Shown: positions 23,882 to 32,861 of the stretch, one piece after another
How positions within the stretch are numbered: the stretch's first letter is position 1
Layout of the letters: each line of letters begins with the position of its first letter
Source: Halorubrum distributum JCM 10118
Lineage (GTDB): Archaea > Halobacteriota > Halobacteria > Halobacteriales > Haloferacaceae
Assembly (NCBI RefSeq): GCF_000337335.1
Contig: NZ_AOJN01000048.1
Coordinates: 1-37,548 of the forward strand
Direction of reading: 5' to 3'
DNA length: 37,548 nt
Made by a program: the position numbers and the translations under genes
Notes under the pieces: model-generated
The model's input: only the letters and a program-made list of their open reading frames with translations
Database searches by the model: none
What the model was told of the DNA's origin: nothing

Positions 23882-25756
23882 GTGACCTCCGCGTTGGGCG
23901 AGCACGCGTCGGTCCTCGTGCTCAACGACGACCCCGAACTCGCCGAGGAGCTCGGGTCCCACCTCGGCGCCGAGCGCCGCGACTCCGACGACGGCGGTGC
24001 GGTCGAGACGTTCGCCGCCGCCCCTGACGGCGTCGACGACGACCGCCTCGCCGGGGCCGACGTGACGGTCGTCGTCGACGAGGCGGGGCTCGAACGGGTC
24101 CGGCCGGTCGACCGCGTCGGCGCCGTGGTCGCGTACGTCGACGACCCGACGGGCCGCGTCGCGACCGACCCGCTCGTGGACGCGGTCGCCGGGTCGCGCG
24201 AGGCGCTTTCAGAGACGGCGTCGTGGCTGCTCGCACGGGACCGGCGCTCCGTCGCGCGGTCGGCGCCGACGCGGACCCCCTCTCGGATCGAACAGCTCAA
24301 CGCCGGGATGACCGAGCTCGCCGCCGTCAGGTCGGTCGACGAGGCGTACCGGGCGACCATCGCGGTCGCCGAGCAGGTGTTTCCCGGATACCAGGGAGTG
24401 GTTGCGGTCCGCGACGGCGAGTGGGTCGAACCCGTGGTCGCCTCCAGCGGGACGCCCGTCGAGGACTGTAACCGGGTCCGCGTCGGGAGCGGCGTGGCCG
24501 GCAGGGCCGTTCAGACCGGCGACGCCTCGATCGCGCCGAACCCGAACCCGGAGAGCCGGTTCGACACGGTGCTCACCGTTCCCGTGGGCGACGACGTCGT
24601 CTTCCAGCTCGCGAGCGACGACACCGGCAGCGGCGCCGAGTTCGACGACGCCGACCGCCGGTTGGCGGAGCTGCTCGCATCCCATCTCGAGGAGACCCTC
24701 GATCGGATCGACGTCACCGAGACGCTCAGGGCCGAACGGGACCGGCTGCTCGCGCTGTTCACGAACGTTCCCGACCCCGCCATCGCCTACGACTACGTCG
24801 ACGGCGACCCGATCGTCCGCCAGGTGAACGACGCGTTCGAGGCGACGTTCGGGTACGAGCCGGAGGCGGTCATCGGCGAGTCCGTCGACGACTACATCGT
24901 CCCTCCGGACGCCGAATCGGAGGCCAACGACCTCAACGAGCAGCTCCAGCGCGGCGAGAACGTCCGCAGGGAGGTGACGCGGATTACCGCCGACGGGCCG
25001 CGTCACTTTATCCTTCACGTCATCCCGATCCACCTCGACGCCGCGAACGCGGCGGGCTACGCCATCTACACCGACGTCACCGACCGACGCGAGCGCGAGG
25101 AGACGCTCCGGCGGCAGAACGAGCGGCTCGACGAGTTCGCCTCCATCGTCTCCCACGACCTCCGGAACCCGCTGTCGGTCGCGGAGGGATACGTCGACCT
25201 CGCGCGCGAGACGGGCGACACCGACCACCTCGACAGGGCGGCCGACGCCATCGACCGGATGGACGAGCTGGTCGAGGATCTTCTGTCGCTGGCCAGGGAA
25301 GGGCGGTCGGTGGGCGAGACGGACCCCGTCTCGCTGGCGACGGTCGCGCGCGAGGCGTGGAGCAGCGTCGACACGGGCGGGGCGACGCTGACCGTCGAGG
25401 CCGACGGAACGCTGGAAGCGAACCGGACGCGGCTGCGCGAACTCCTCGAGAACGTCTTCCGCAACAGCGCCGAACACGGCCGCGACTCCCCCGAGGACCC
25501 GCTCTCGGTCCGCGTCGGGGCGGGGACGCTCCGCGACGACGACGGCGAGGAAGTCCCGGGGTTCTACGTCGAAGACGACGGGACCGGACTCCCCGACGAC
25601 GCGGACCGAGTGTTCGACAGCGGGTTCACCACCGAGGAGTCGGGCACGGGGCTCGGGCTCGCCATCAGCGAGCGCATCGCCGAGGCGCACGGGTGGACCG
25701 CCCACGCGCTCGCCGGCGCGGACGGCGGGGCCCGCTTCGAGTTCCGAACCGGCTGA
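23882..25756 (+). CDS. GAF-PAS sensor histidine kinase
   Basis: 624 residues from a GTG at 23882, chosen because the TATA-like box lies just upstream. Residues about 10-115 look like a receiver domain without the usual phospho-Asp and Lys pattern (SVLVLNDDPELAEEL, then VTVVVDEAG). About 140-275 is a GAF domain (GYQGVVAVRDGEWVEPVV, GVAGRAVQTGD). About 285-405 is a PAS domain (LFTNVPDPAIAYDYVDGDPI, FGYEPEAVIG). HisKA follows with the phospho-accepting H425 in SIVSHDLRNPLSVAEGY, then HATPase with N-box LLENVFRNSAEHG (521-533) and the glycine boxes DDGTGLPDD and GTGLGLAIS. There is no membrane span, so it senses inside the cell. No response regulator is adjacent; the signal is unknown. Confidence 0.93.
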   Translation: MTSALGEHASVLVLNDDPELAEELGSHLGAERRDSDDGGAVETFAAAPDGVDDDRLAGADVTVVVDEAGLERVRPVDRVGAVVAYVDDPTGRVATDPLVDAVAGSREALSETASWLLARDRRSVARSAPTRTPSRIEQLNAGMTELAAVRSVDEAYRATIAVAEQVFPGYQGVVAVRDGEWVEPVVASSGTPVEDCNRVRVGSGVAGRAVQTGDASIAPNPNPESRFDTVLTVPVGDDVVFQLASDDTGSGAEFDDADRRLAELLASHLEETLDRIDVTETLRAERDRLLALFTNVPDPAIAYDYVDGDPIVRQVNDAFEATFGYEPEAVIGESVDDYIVPPDAESEANDLNEQLQRGENVRREVTRITADGPRHFILHVIPIHLDAANAAGYAIYTDVTDRREREETLRRQNERLDEFASIVSHDLRNPLSVAEGYVDLARETGDTDHLDRAADAIDRMDELVEDLLSLAREGRSVGETDPVSLATVAREAWSSVDTGGATLTVEADGTLEANRTRLRELLENVFRNSAEHGRDSPEDPLSVRVGAGTLRDDDGEEVPGFYVEDDGTGLPDDADRVFDSGFTTEESGTGLGLAISERIAEAHGWTAHALAGADGGARFEFRTG

Positions 25757-25816
25757 GCGGCCGTCGGACGCGCGCCGGTCCGAAACGACCTTACGCCGCG
25801 CGCGAAGGTATCAGGT

Positions 25817-26095
25817 ATGGTCGAGAACGTCGTCTACCCCGCCTACTTCGACGCAGAGCTGTCGCGCTCGGAGGGCCGCCGCGTCCCGACGGACCTGGCG
25901 GTCGAAGCGCCGACCGTCGACGAGATCGCGAAGGCCGTCCAGCAGGTCGGCTACGACGCGGTCGTCGAGCGCGACGCGACGTACTCCCGGGAGTTCGAAC
26001 CCCGCGGATCCGTCGTGGTCAAGGGCACAGAGGACACCGCGAAGAACGACCTCGTTCAGGCGATCGCCGCGTACCTCGGCGTGCTCCGGGAGTAA
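25817..26095 (+). CDS. srp19: signal recognition particle protein SRP19
   Basis: 92 residues, the usual length of archaeal SRP19. The family start [20 protein letters not shown] and the later [31 protein letters not shown] match SRP19, which binds the tips of helices 6 and 8 of 7S RNA and lets SRP54 bind. The RNA itself is encoded at 7937-8241 in this window. A CCTTACGCC box (25789-25797) lies about 25 bases before the ATG. The stop is 2 bases before the GTG of gar1, so both are read together. Confidence 0.93.
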   Translation: MVENVVYPAYFDAELSRSEGRRVPTDLAVEAPTVDEIAKAVQQVGYDAVVERDATYSREFEPRGSVVVKGTEDTAKNDLVQAIAAYLGVLRE

Positions 26096-26097
26096 CC

Positions 26098-26328
26098 GTG
26101 CGGCGCGTCGGCACCGTCGTCCGGACCGCCGGGGGGCTCGCGATCGCCCGCGGCGACCCCGACGCCGAGCCCCCCCGGATCGGCGCGAGCGTCGTCGACG
26201 AGTCGCTCTCGACGGTCGGGCGCGTCGTCGACGTGTTCGGGCCGGTCGACCAGCCGTACGTGGCCGTCACGCCCGGCGACGGCGTCGGACTCGCCGACCT
26301 CGTCGGCGGCAAGCTGTACGCGCGGTAA
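26098..26328 (+). CDS. gar1: H/ACA ribonucleoprotein core protein Gar1
   Basis: 76 residues from a GTG at 26098, only 2 bases after the srp19 stop; there is no ATG in the frame, so start-codon-limited predictions miss it. The sequence VRRVGTVVRTAGGLAIARGD, then ASVVDESLSTVGRVVDVFGP and YVAVTPGD, matches the small beta-barrel of Gar1, whose VxDxxxxxVGxVxDVFGPV signature is clear. Gar1 joins Cbf5, Nop10 and L7Ae in the archaeal pseudouridine-guiding particle. Coupling with srp19 joins two RNA-protein factors in one message. Confidence 0.92.
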   Translation: MRRVGTVVRTAGGLAIARGDPDAEPPRIGASVVDESLSTVGRVVDVFGPVDQPYVAVTPGDGVGLADLVGGKLYAR

Positions 26329-26340
26329 CGCTCTCCTCGG

Positions 26341-26637
26341 TCACTCCGCCGCGACCGCGTCGGTGGCGTCGGTCACGTCGAAGTCGTCGAGCGTCCTCTC
26401 CGTGCGCGCGAGCCGCTCGGCGACGACCAGCTTCTCCCGTCGCTCCAGCCGCTCCCAGTCGAGTTCGGCCGGCGGCGACGCCTCCAACGACTCGAACCGG
26501 TCGACGACCGACTGGTTGGCGAACCGCTCGAACGAGCCGCAGTTCGGGCAGGTCCGCGAGAGGTGCGACGTGTCGAACGATCGCGTGACGACCTCGTCGA
26601 GACAGCTCAGACACCGATAGGTGTGGGTCCGAGACAC
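26341..26637 (-). CDS. small zinc-ribbon protein, unknown function
   Basis: 98 residues from a GTG at 26637. The N-terminal 35 residues form a zinc ribbon, with YRCLSCLDEV (C9, C12) and RTCPNCGSFERF (C30, C33). The rest is helical and charged (LDWERLERREKLVVAERLARTERTLDDFDV), which could pack as a coiled coil. Many haloarchaeal zinc-ribbon proteins of this size exist and few have known roles. It converges on gar1, ending 12 bases from it. No clear TATA box is seen before the GTG, so the start is less sure. Confidence 0.75.
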   Translation of the reverse strand: MSRTHTYRCLSCLDEVVTRSFDTSHLSRTCPNCGSFERFANQSVVDRFESLEASPPAELDWERLERREKLVVAERLARTERTLDDFDVTDATDAVAAE

Positions 26638-26705
26638 GAGTACACGGAGGAGCCGAACGTACGAGTATCTGTGGTCGGCGGCGCGCGGCTCGCCGAGCGA
26701 ACCCC

Positions 26706-26735
26706 GTCGCGTCGAGAGCCGTCGCGTCGAGAGCC
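26706..26735. repeat. two tandem 15-bp units in the gap before nuoN
   Basis: GTCGCGTCGAGAGCC occurs twice head to tail (26706-26720, 26721-26735), with a degenerate third unit after it (GTCACGCCGGGAGTC). The gap 26638-26798 has no gene. Confidence 0.8.
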
Positions 26736-26774
26736 GTCACGCCGGGAGTCGCCGCTGTAGGCGTCGAACGCGTC

Positions 26775-26790
26775 GAAAGAGAAAGAAAGA
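26775..26790 (-). terminator. pyrimidine-rich terminator after nuoN
   Basis: On the minus strand a 16-base T/C run (TCTTTCTTTCTCTTTC) begins 8 bases past the nuoN stop. It has no strong hairpin, in keeping with archaeal T-rich terminators. It would end the long nuo transcript. Confidence 0.5.
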
Positions 26791-26798
26791 CCGGACGC

Positions 26799-28301
26799 TC
26801 AGAACAGCGCGGACGCCGCCGCCTCGGCCGTCTCGATGACGGGACCAAAGCCGGGCAAGAGCAGCACCGTCGCGACCGCCGCGAAGACGACCGCGGCGTA
26901 CAGCGCCGTCGGCCGCACGTCGATCGCGTCGAGCGCGCTCGGCGACTCGGGCTCGTCTAAGAACAGCGCCTTCACGACCCGGCTGTAGTAGTACAGCGAG
27001 ACGACGCTGTTTATCGCGCCGAGGCCGGCGAGCCACAGGAAGCCGTTGTCGATGGCCGCCTGGAACAGGAAGTACTTCGAGAAGAACCCGGCGAACGGCG
27101 GGAGCCCCGCGAGCGAGAACATGAACACGGCCATCGCGACGGAGGCGACCGGCGCGCGCCGCCAGAGCCCCGCGTAGTCCGCGAAGGTCCGGCCGACGCC
27201 CCACCGCTCCGCCATCGCGACGAAGAGGAACGCGCCGGTGTTCATGAACCCGTAGACGAGCAGGTGCGCCATCGCGGCGCCCATGACGGTGCCGTTCGCG
27301 GGCCCGTCGACCGTGAGCGCGGCGACGCCGATGAGCGCGTACCCGGCGTGCCCGATGGAGGAGTACGCGAGCATCCGCTTGACCTCCTCTTGGACCGCGG
27401 CCGCGAAGTTACCGAGCGTCATCGTGACGGCCGCGAGGACCGCGAACGCGAGCATCCAGTCGACGTTCGCCGAGACCGCCAGCTCCAGCGGGAACGCCTC
27501 GGTGAACACGCGGAACGCGACGACGAACCCGGCGGCCTTCGAGGCCGACGAGAGGAACGCGCTCACCGGTGCGGGCGCGCCCTCGTACGCCTCCGGCGCC
27601 CAGAAGTGGAACGGGACGGAGGCCGTCTTGAACGCCACGCCGCCGATCATCATCACGACGCCGACGCCGAGGACGCCGGTGACCCCCTCGACCGACGCCG
27701 ACGCGATGTCGGCGAGGATCAGCGAGCCGGTCGCGGCGTACACGAGCGAGATGCCGAACAGGAAGATCGCGGACGAGAGCGCGCCGACGAGGAAGTACTT
27801 CAGCCCCGCCTCGACGCTCCCGCGGTTCTGCTTGAGGTACGCGACGAGCACGTACGACGGCAGCGACACCATCTCCAGGGCGACGAACACGACCGCGAGC
27901 GAGTTCGCGGCCGCGAGCAGCGCCATCCCGGTCGCGGCGAACGTCACGAGCGAGTAGAACGCCGCCGGGTTGGCGTGGTCGTGGAAGTAGTCGTGCGCGG
28001 CGACCAGCACCAGCGCGGTCACCGACGCGAAGATGGCGGTGAAGAATAACGCCAATGTGTCCACCTTGATCGCGTCGGCGAACAGGAGCACCGCGCCGCC
28101 GTCAGGGCTCACCCCGCCGCTCGCGGTGAGCCAGACGGTGGCCGCCAGCGCGGCGAGCGAGCCGAGCGTGCCGACGACAGCCATCGACGTGTTCGACCGC
28201 GCGTCCGGACGGATCGTGTCGACCAACAGCAGCGCGAGGCCGGTGAACGCCAGGAGCAGCGCCGGCAGCAGCGCCGTCACGGCGGGAAGTCCGTTAACCA
28301 T
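26799..28301 (-). CDS. nuoN: complex I subunit N
   Basis: 500 residues, about 14 membrane spans. It is one of three antiporter-like proton-pumping subunits of the membrane arm. The family segments are FVALEMVSLPSYVLVAYLK with the key Glu, ASVPFHFWAPEAYEGAPAPVSAFLS, and VKRMLAYSSIGHAGYALIG. Its ATG overlaps the end of nuoM by 8 bases, the last gene of the operon. A pyrimidine-rich terminator follows the stop. Confidence 0.95.
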   Translation of the reverse strand: MVNGLPAVTALLPALLLAFTGLALLLVDTIRPDARSNTSMAVVGTLGSLAALAATVWLTASGGVSPDGGAVLLFADAIKVDTLALFFTAIFASVTALVLVAAHDYFHDHANPAAFYSLVTFAATGMALLAAANSLAVVFVALEMVSLPSYVLVAYLKQNRGSVEAGLKYFLVGALSSAIFLFGISLVYAATGSLILADIASASVEGVTGVLGVGVVMMIGGVAFKTASVPFHFWAPEAYEGAPAPVSAFLSSASKAAGFVVAFRVFTEAFPLELAVSANVDWMLAFAVLAAVTMTLGNFAAAVQEEVKRMLAYSSIGHAGYALIGVAALTVDGPANGTVMGAAMAHLLVYGFMNTGAFLFVAMAERWGVGRTFADYAGLWRRAPVASVAMAVFMFSLAGLPPFAGFFSKYFLFQAAIDNGFLWLAGLGAINSVVSLYYYSRVVKALFLDEPESPSALDAIDVRPTALYAAVVFAAVATVLLLPGFGPVIETAEAAASALF

Positions 28302-29826
28302 CGACGGTCACCCCCTCGACGACCGGCAGGGCAGCGTCACGGATCATCTCGAAGAAGATGTCGGGCGCGACGCCCAGCACGATGATCGCCACGAGCAGCA
28401 CCGCGAGCGGGGCGACGTCGTGGAACGCCGCGGGCCCGACGTCGTAGTCGGTCTCCAGTTCGAACGGCCCGAACAGCGTGCTCTGCATCGCCGACAGCAG
28501 GTACCCGGCGACGATGACGATACCGAACATCGCGAGCGCCGTGAACACCGGGGCGTACGGGAGCGCCGGCGCGGACAGCGAGCCGACGAAGATGAAGAAC
28601 TCGCCGGCGAAGCCGGCCATCAGGGGCAGCCCCATGTAGCCGAAGGCGCCGGCGACGAGGATGCCGACGGTGACCGGCATCCGGTCGGCCATCCCGGCCA
28701 TGTCGCCGACCATCCGGGTGTGGGTCGCGTTGTAGATGACGCCGACCGCCATGAACATCAGCCCCGAGATGAGGCCGTGCGCGACCATCTGGAACGTCGC
28801 GCCGCCGATCCCGTACTCGGTGAAGACGACCAGCCCGAGGATGACGTATCCCATCGACGAGACGGAGGAGTAGGCGACGATCCGCTTGAGGTCCTTCTGT
28901 GCCAGCGCCAACATCGCGCCGTAGATGACGCTGATGACGGCGATGGCGGCGATCGGGATCGCGAGCATCGACGCCTGTTCGGGCAGCATCGTGAAGTTGA
29001 ACCGAAGCAGCGCGTACGTCCCCATCTTCAGGAGGACGCCGGCCAGGAGCACCGACGCGGGCGTCGGCGCCTGAACGTGGGCGTCCGGGAGCCACGTGTG
29101 GAACGGCACGATCGGGACCTTCACCGCGAACCCGAGGAACATCGCGAGGAACGCCACCATCGCGATCCGGTCCGGCGGGATGCCGAACCACGTCCCCAGG
29201 CCGCCGGCGGCGATCGCCTGTGCGATCTCGGGCAGCGCGAACGACGACACCGAGCCGCCGAGCGCGAACACGAGGCTCATGAACCCGATGAACATCAGCA
29301 GCGACGCCGCGTTCGTGTAGACGAAGAACTTGATCGCGGCGTACTTGCGGCGCGGACCGCCCCAGATCCCGATGAGGAAGTACATCGGGACCAGCACGGC
29401 CTCCCAGAAGACGAACCAGAGGAAGAAGTCGAGCGCGGCGAACACGCCGAGCAGGTTCGCCTCCATGAACAGCATGAGCCCGTAGAACTGGCTCTGTCGC
29501 GTGTCGACGGGCGTCCACGCGCTGAGGATCGCCAGCGGCACGAGGAACGTCGTGAGCACGAACAGCGGGAGGCTGATGCCGTCGAGCCCGACGAACCACG
29601 AGACGCTGCGGCCGCCCACTTCGAGCCACTCTATCTGCGTCGCGTACGCGATCTCGCCGCCGAGCAGCGCGTTGCCGCCGGCCTCGAAGCCGGACCAGAG
29701 GTAGAGGCTGCCGACGAACGGAATCAGGCTGATCGCGAACGCCAGCCGGCCGGCCCACTCGTCGGGCGCGAGGAACACCGTCAGCGCGCCGACGAACGCG
29801 GCCGCCATGAGCGCTTCGAGTATCAC
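28294..29826 (-). CDS. nuoM: complex I subunit M
   Basis: 510 residues from a GTG at 29826, which overlaps the nuoL TGA as GTGA; the frame could start up to 9 bases earlier but the coupled start fits the operon. About 14 spans. Antiporter-like pumping subunit with FVFWEAVLVPMYFLIGIWG (key Glu), VKVPIVPFHTWLPDAHVQAP and LKRIVAYSSVSSMGYVILG. It sits between NuoL and NuoN in the membrane arm. Confidence 0.95.
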   Translation of the reverse strand: MILEALMAAAFVGALTVFLAPDEWAGRLAFAISLIPFVGSLYLWSGFEAGGNALLGGEIAYATQIEWLEVGGRSVSWFVGLDGISLPLFVLTTFLVPLAILSAWTPVDTRQSQFYGLMLFMEANLLGVFAALDFFLWFVFWEAVLVPMYFLIGIWGGPRRKYAAIKFFVYTNAASLLMFIGFMSLVFALGGSVSSFALPEIAQAIAAGGLGTWFGIPPDRIAMVAFLAMFLGFAVKVPIVPFHTWLPDAHVQAPTPASVLLAGVLLKMGTYALLRFNFTMLPEQASMLAIPIAAIAVISVIYGAMLALAQKDLKRIVAYSSVSSMGYVILGLVVFTEYGIGGATFQMVAHGLISGLMFMAVGVIYNATHTRMVGDMAGMADRMPVTVGILVAGAFGYMGLPLMAGFAGEFFIFVGSLSAPALPYAPVFTALAMFGIVIVAGYLLSAMQSTLFGPFELETDYDVGPAAFHDVAPLAVLLVAIIVLGVAPDIFFEMIRDAALPVVEGVTVDG

Positions 29827-31871
29827 AGGAACCACCCCCCGGTCGCGCCGAGCACGAGCAACAGCGCGACCAGTCCGAAGGTCAGCAGCGCGGCGTACTG
29901 GGAGACGACCCCCGACTGGAGCTTCCGGATCCGGCCGCCGCCGGTCAGGCTCACCGACGAGACGCCGTTCACGACGCCGTCGATGATCCCCTGGTCGAAG
30001 GTGTTCGCGCCGCCCGCGACGTCTTCCGTTCGATACGCGAGCCAGACCTGCAGTTCGTCGAGGTAGTAGTTGTTGTACAGCACGTCTTTGACCCCGCCGA
30101 GTTTGGCGGTGTGTTCCGTCGGCGACGCCACGTCGTAGAGCCGCCAGGCGAGTCCGAGTCCGAGCAGCGCGAGGCCGAGCGAGACGGCCGCGCCGACGAG
30201 GACGGTTCCGACCTCACCGCCGACGAGGTACGCGCTGCTGTACGGACCGATGTCCGCGTAGTGGTGCGAGGAGAGCCCCTCGATGCCGCCCCACTCGTTG
30301 TCGAGCCAGCGGTGTAGCACGTCGATCCCCTTGATCCCGAGTACCTTCTTGACCGGAACCATGTTGATGAGCCCGGTGACGACGGCCAGCGAACCGAGGA
30401 CCGTCAGCGGACCCTTCACGTTCCAGCCGACGGGTTCGGGGTCGCGGGCGGTGTCGCTCCGTGGCTCGCCGTGGAAGGTCAGGAACACCATCCGGAAGGT
30501 GTAGAACGCGGTGACCGGCACCGCGAGCAGCCCCATCAGGTAGCCACCGAGCAGCAGCGGGTCGTTGAGGCCGTGGACGAGCGCCTCGTAGAGGATCTCG
30601 TCTTTCGACCAGAAGCCGGCGAACGGGAAGATGCCCGCGAGCGCCAGCGAGCCGGCGAGGAAGGTGTAGTAGGTGACGGGCATCCGCGACTTGAGCCCGC
30701 CCATGTCCCACATGTCCTCGTTGTGGTGCATCGCGATGATGACCGACCCGGCGCCGAGGAACAGCAGCGCCTTGAAGAACGCGTGGGTGGTGAGGTGGAA
30801 GACCGCGGCCACGTATCCGCCCGCGCCGAGCGCGAGCATCATGTAGCCGTACTGCGAGATGGTGGAGTACGCGAGCACCTGCTTCAGCTCGTCTTTCACC
30901 ACGCCCATCGTCGCCGCGAACAGGGCCGTGAAGCCGCCGACGAAGGCGATGACCGCCATCGTCGTCGGCGTCAGCACGTAGAAGCCGTACATCCGCGCGA
31001 CGAGGTAGACGCCCGCCGCGACCATCGTCGCGGCGTGGATGAGCGCGGAGACGGGCGTCGGGCCCTCCATCGCGTCGGGGAGCCACGTGTGAAGCGGGAA
31101 CTGCGCCGACTTGCCGACGACGCCGCCCAGGACGAGCAGGCCGACGACCGTCAGCCACGTCCCGAGGTCGAGGCCGCCGGGCGTCCACGCGACGGAGCCG
31201 GAGCCGTCGAGCGCCGCCTCAGCGAGCGCCGGGAACGACTCGGGGCCGGCGAACTGCGCCGTGCCGAAGGTGGCGAACACCGCGACGACGCCGACGAGGA
31301 AGAAGTAGTCCCCGAAGCGGGTGACGAGGAACGCCTTCTTCGCGGCCGACGGCGGGCCCGGCTCCCGGAAGTGGAAGCCGATGAGCAGGTACGAGCAGAG
31401 CCCGACCAGCTCGAAGAACATGAACGCCATGAGCAGGTTGTCGGCGACGACGAAGCCGAGCATCGACGCCGTGAACAGGCCGAGCCCGGCGTAGTAGCGC
31501 GGCAGGCCCGTCTCGCCCTCGTCGTTCATGTAGCCGAGCGAGAACACGTGGACGAGCAAGGCCACGAGCGTCACGATGACGAGCATGAGCGCCGACAGCG
31601 GGTCGATCAGGACGCCGAACGTGAGTTCGATGTCGGTCGGGCCGATCCCGGCGCCGCCCTCGCTCGCCCAGTAGTACAGCGTCTCGTTGTACGCCCGCCC
31701 ACCCGCGACGGTCGCGGCGACCCAGATCGATAGCAGGAACGAGCCGGCCGTCGCCGCGATGCCGCCGAAGGCGCCCCCCTTCGGGAGGTACCTGCCCGCG
31801 CCGAGCGCGACCAGGAACGAGAAGAACGGTAAGAGTACGATCGCCGGAACGTATGCGAATGCGTTCACCAT
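29823..31871 (-). CDS. nuoL: complex I subunit L
   Basis: 682 residues, about 16 spans, the largest antiporter-like subunit and the outer end of the membrane arm. Visible marks: FMFFELVGLCSYLLIGFHF with the key Glu, SAQFPLHTWLPDAMEGPTPV, LKQVLAYSTISQYGYMMLA, and a long C-terminal part with the lateral helix region after about residue 520. The ATG at 31871 lies 1 base after the nuoK stop, so translation is probably coupled. Confidence 0.95.
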   Translation of the reverse strand: MVNAFAYVPAIVLLPFFSFLVALGAGRYLPKGGAFGGIAATAGSFLLSIWVAATVAGGRAYNETLYYWASEGGAGIGPTDIELTFGVLIDPLSALMLVIVTLVALLVHVFSLGYMNDEGETGLPRYYAGLGLFTASMLGFVVADNLLMAFMFFELVGLCSYLLIGFHFREPGPPSAAKKAFLVTRFGDYFFLVGVVAVFATFGTAQFAGPESFPALAEAALDGSGSVAWTPGGLDLGTWLTVVGLLVLGGVVGKSAQFPLHTWLPDAMEGPTPVSALIHAATMVAAGVYLVARMYGFYVLTPTTMAVIAFVGGFTALFAATMGVVKDELKQVLAYSTISQYGYMMLALGAGGYVAAVFHLTTHAFFKALLFLGAGSVIIAMHHNEDMWDMGGLKSRMPVTYYTFLAGSLALAGIFPFAGFWSKDEILYEALVHGLNDPLLLGGYLMGLLAVPVTAFYTFRMVFLTFHGEPRSDTARDPEPVGWNVKGPLTVLGSLAVVTGLINMVPVKKVLGIKGIDVLHRWLDNEWGGIEGLSSHHYADIGPYSSAYLVGGEVGTVLVGAAVSLGLALLGLGLAWRLYDVASPTEHTAKLGGVKDVLYNNYYLDELQVWLAYRTEDVAGGANTFDQGIIDGVVNGVSSVSLTGGGRIRKLQSGVVSQYAALLTFGLVALLLVLGATGGWFL

Positions 31872-31872
31872 C

Positions 31873-32193
31873 TTACCACCTCATCTCCGCGGGAACAGTC
31901 ACGTCTGTCGTGCCGAAGTTGCGGTATAACACGAGTATGATGCCGATGCCGATGGCGACCTCCGCGGCGGCGAGCGCGATGACGAACAGCGCGAACACCT
32001 GCCCCGTGAGGTCGCCGTAGTACAGCGCGAACGCGACGAAGTTGATGTTGGCCGCGTTCATCATGAGCTCGACGCTCATGAGGAAGTAGAGCGCGCTCCG
32101 CCGCGTCAGGACGCCGAACAGTCCGATACAGAACACGGCCGACGCCAGCAGCAGGTACCACGACGGCGGGATCGAGGCGGCGACGGCGGTCAC
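31873..32193 (-). CDS. nuoK: complex I subunit K
   Basis: 106 residues and three spans. It carries the two buried glutamates of NuoK, in FLMSVELMMNAANINFVAF and ALAAAEVAIGIGI, which form part of the proton path. The GTG at 32193 overlaps the stop of the preceding gene as GTGA. Length and motifs are normal for the family. Confidence 0.93.
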   Translation of the reverse strand: MTAVAASIPPSWYLLLASAVFCIGLFGVLTRRSALYFLMSVELMMNAANINFVAFALYYGDLTGQVFALFVIALAAAEVAIGIGIILVLYRNFGTTDVTVPAEMRW

Positions 32194-32549
32194 CGGCGGT
32201 CACCCCCGTCGCGTCCGCCGTCGGTCAACGCCTGCCCGAGCGCGGAGACGACCGTGTCGTCCTCCTCGCGCTTCGCCAGGTAGACGGCGCCGTCGACCGC
32301 GACGTCGAGCGCGACCGCGGCGATCAGGAAGGCCGCGAGGAACCCCTCGGACGGCACCGCGCCGAGCTCGTACTCGGCGAGGTTGAAGAGGGCGTACCCG
32401 ATGTTGTGGACGACCGACGCGTCCGCCGGGAAGCCGACCTCCCCGAAGCCGAACGTCGCCCCGTTGACCGTCGCGGCCAACACCGCGAACAGCCCGCCCA
32501 CGGCGATCGCGGGTGCGATCCGGGAGCCGCGGCTCTCGTCGTTGCTCAC
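32190..32549 (-). CDS. nuoJ2: complex I subunit J, C-terminal half
   Basis: 119 residues with two membrane spans (about 11-30 and 69-93) and charged ends. With the 88-residue gene before it, the spans add to five, the number in the single NuoJ of bacteria. Split J subunits are usual in haloarchaea. The start GTG at 32549 overlaps the nuoJ1 stop as GTGA. Confidence 0.85.
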   Translation of the reverse strand: MSNDESRGSRIAPAIAVGGLFAVLAATVNGATFGFGEVGFPADASVVHNIGYALFNLAEYELGAVPSEGFLAAFLIAAVALDVAVDGAVYLAKREEDDTVVSALGQALTDGGRDGGDRR

Positions 32550-32812
32550 GCGCTACTCACCTCCGTTTCTGTGTCCGATCGCGTGAGCATCACGGCGAAC
32601 GTGACTAGGATGAGGACCCCGCCCACGTAGACGAGGATCTGCATGGCGGCAATGAACTCCGCCCGCAGCATCACGTAGTGCACCGCGACGCTCGTGAGGG
32701 CTCCGCCCAGAAGCAGCGCGGCGTGGAACACGTCGCGCGCCAGGACGACCCCGAGGGCGAACGCCAGCGTGACCGCGGCGAACAGCCCGAACGCGATGGT
32801 AGGATAAACCAT
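32546..32812 (-). CDS. nuoJ1: complex I subunit J, N-terminal half
   Basis: 88 residues with three spans. FHAALLLGGALTSVAVHYVML and FIAAMQILVYVGGVLILVTF match the conserved helices of NuoJ, including the pi-bulge region. It is the only gene of the operon with a real gap before it (49 bases); GGAG on the minus strand (32822-32826) about 9 bases before the ATG serves as ribosome binding site. Confidence 0.88.
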   Translation of the reverse strand: MVYPTIAFGLFAAVTLAFALGVVLARDVFHAALLLGGALTSVAVHYVMLRAEFIAAMQILVYVGGVLILVTFAVMLTRSDTETEVSSA

Positions 32813-32861
32813 TGTGTTTGTCTCCTATGAGAACCCCTTTGAAGATTTCGAGACGTGCCCG

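Noticed and set aside
27264..31733. Several long plus-strand frames rich in Arg, His and Glu
   Set aside because: They are antisense to nuoN, nuoM and nuoL, which have full family motifs.
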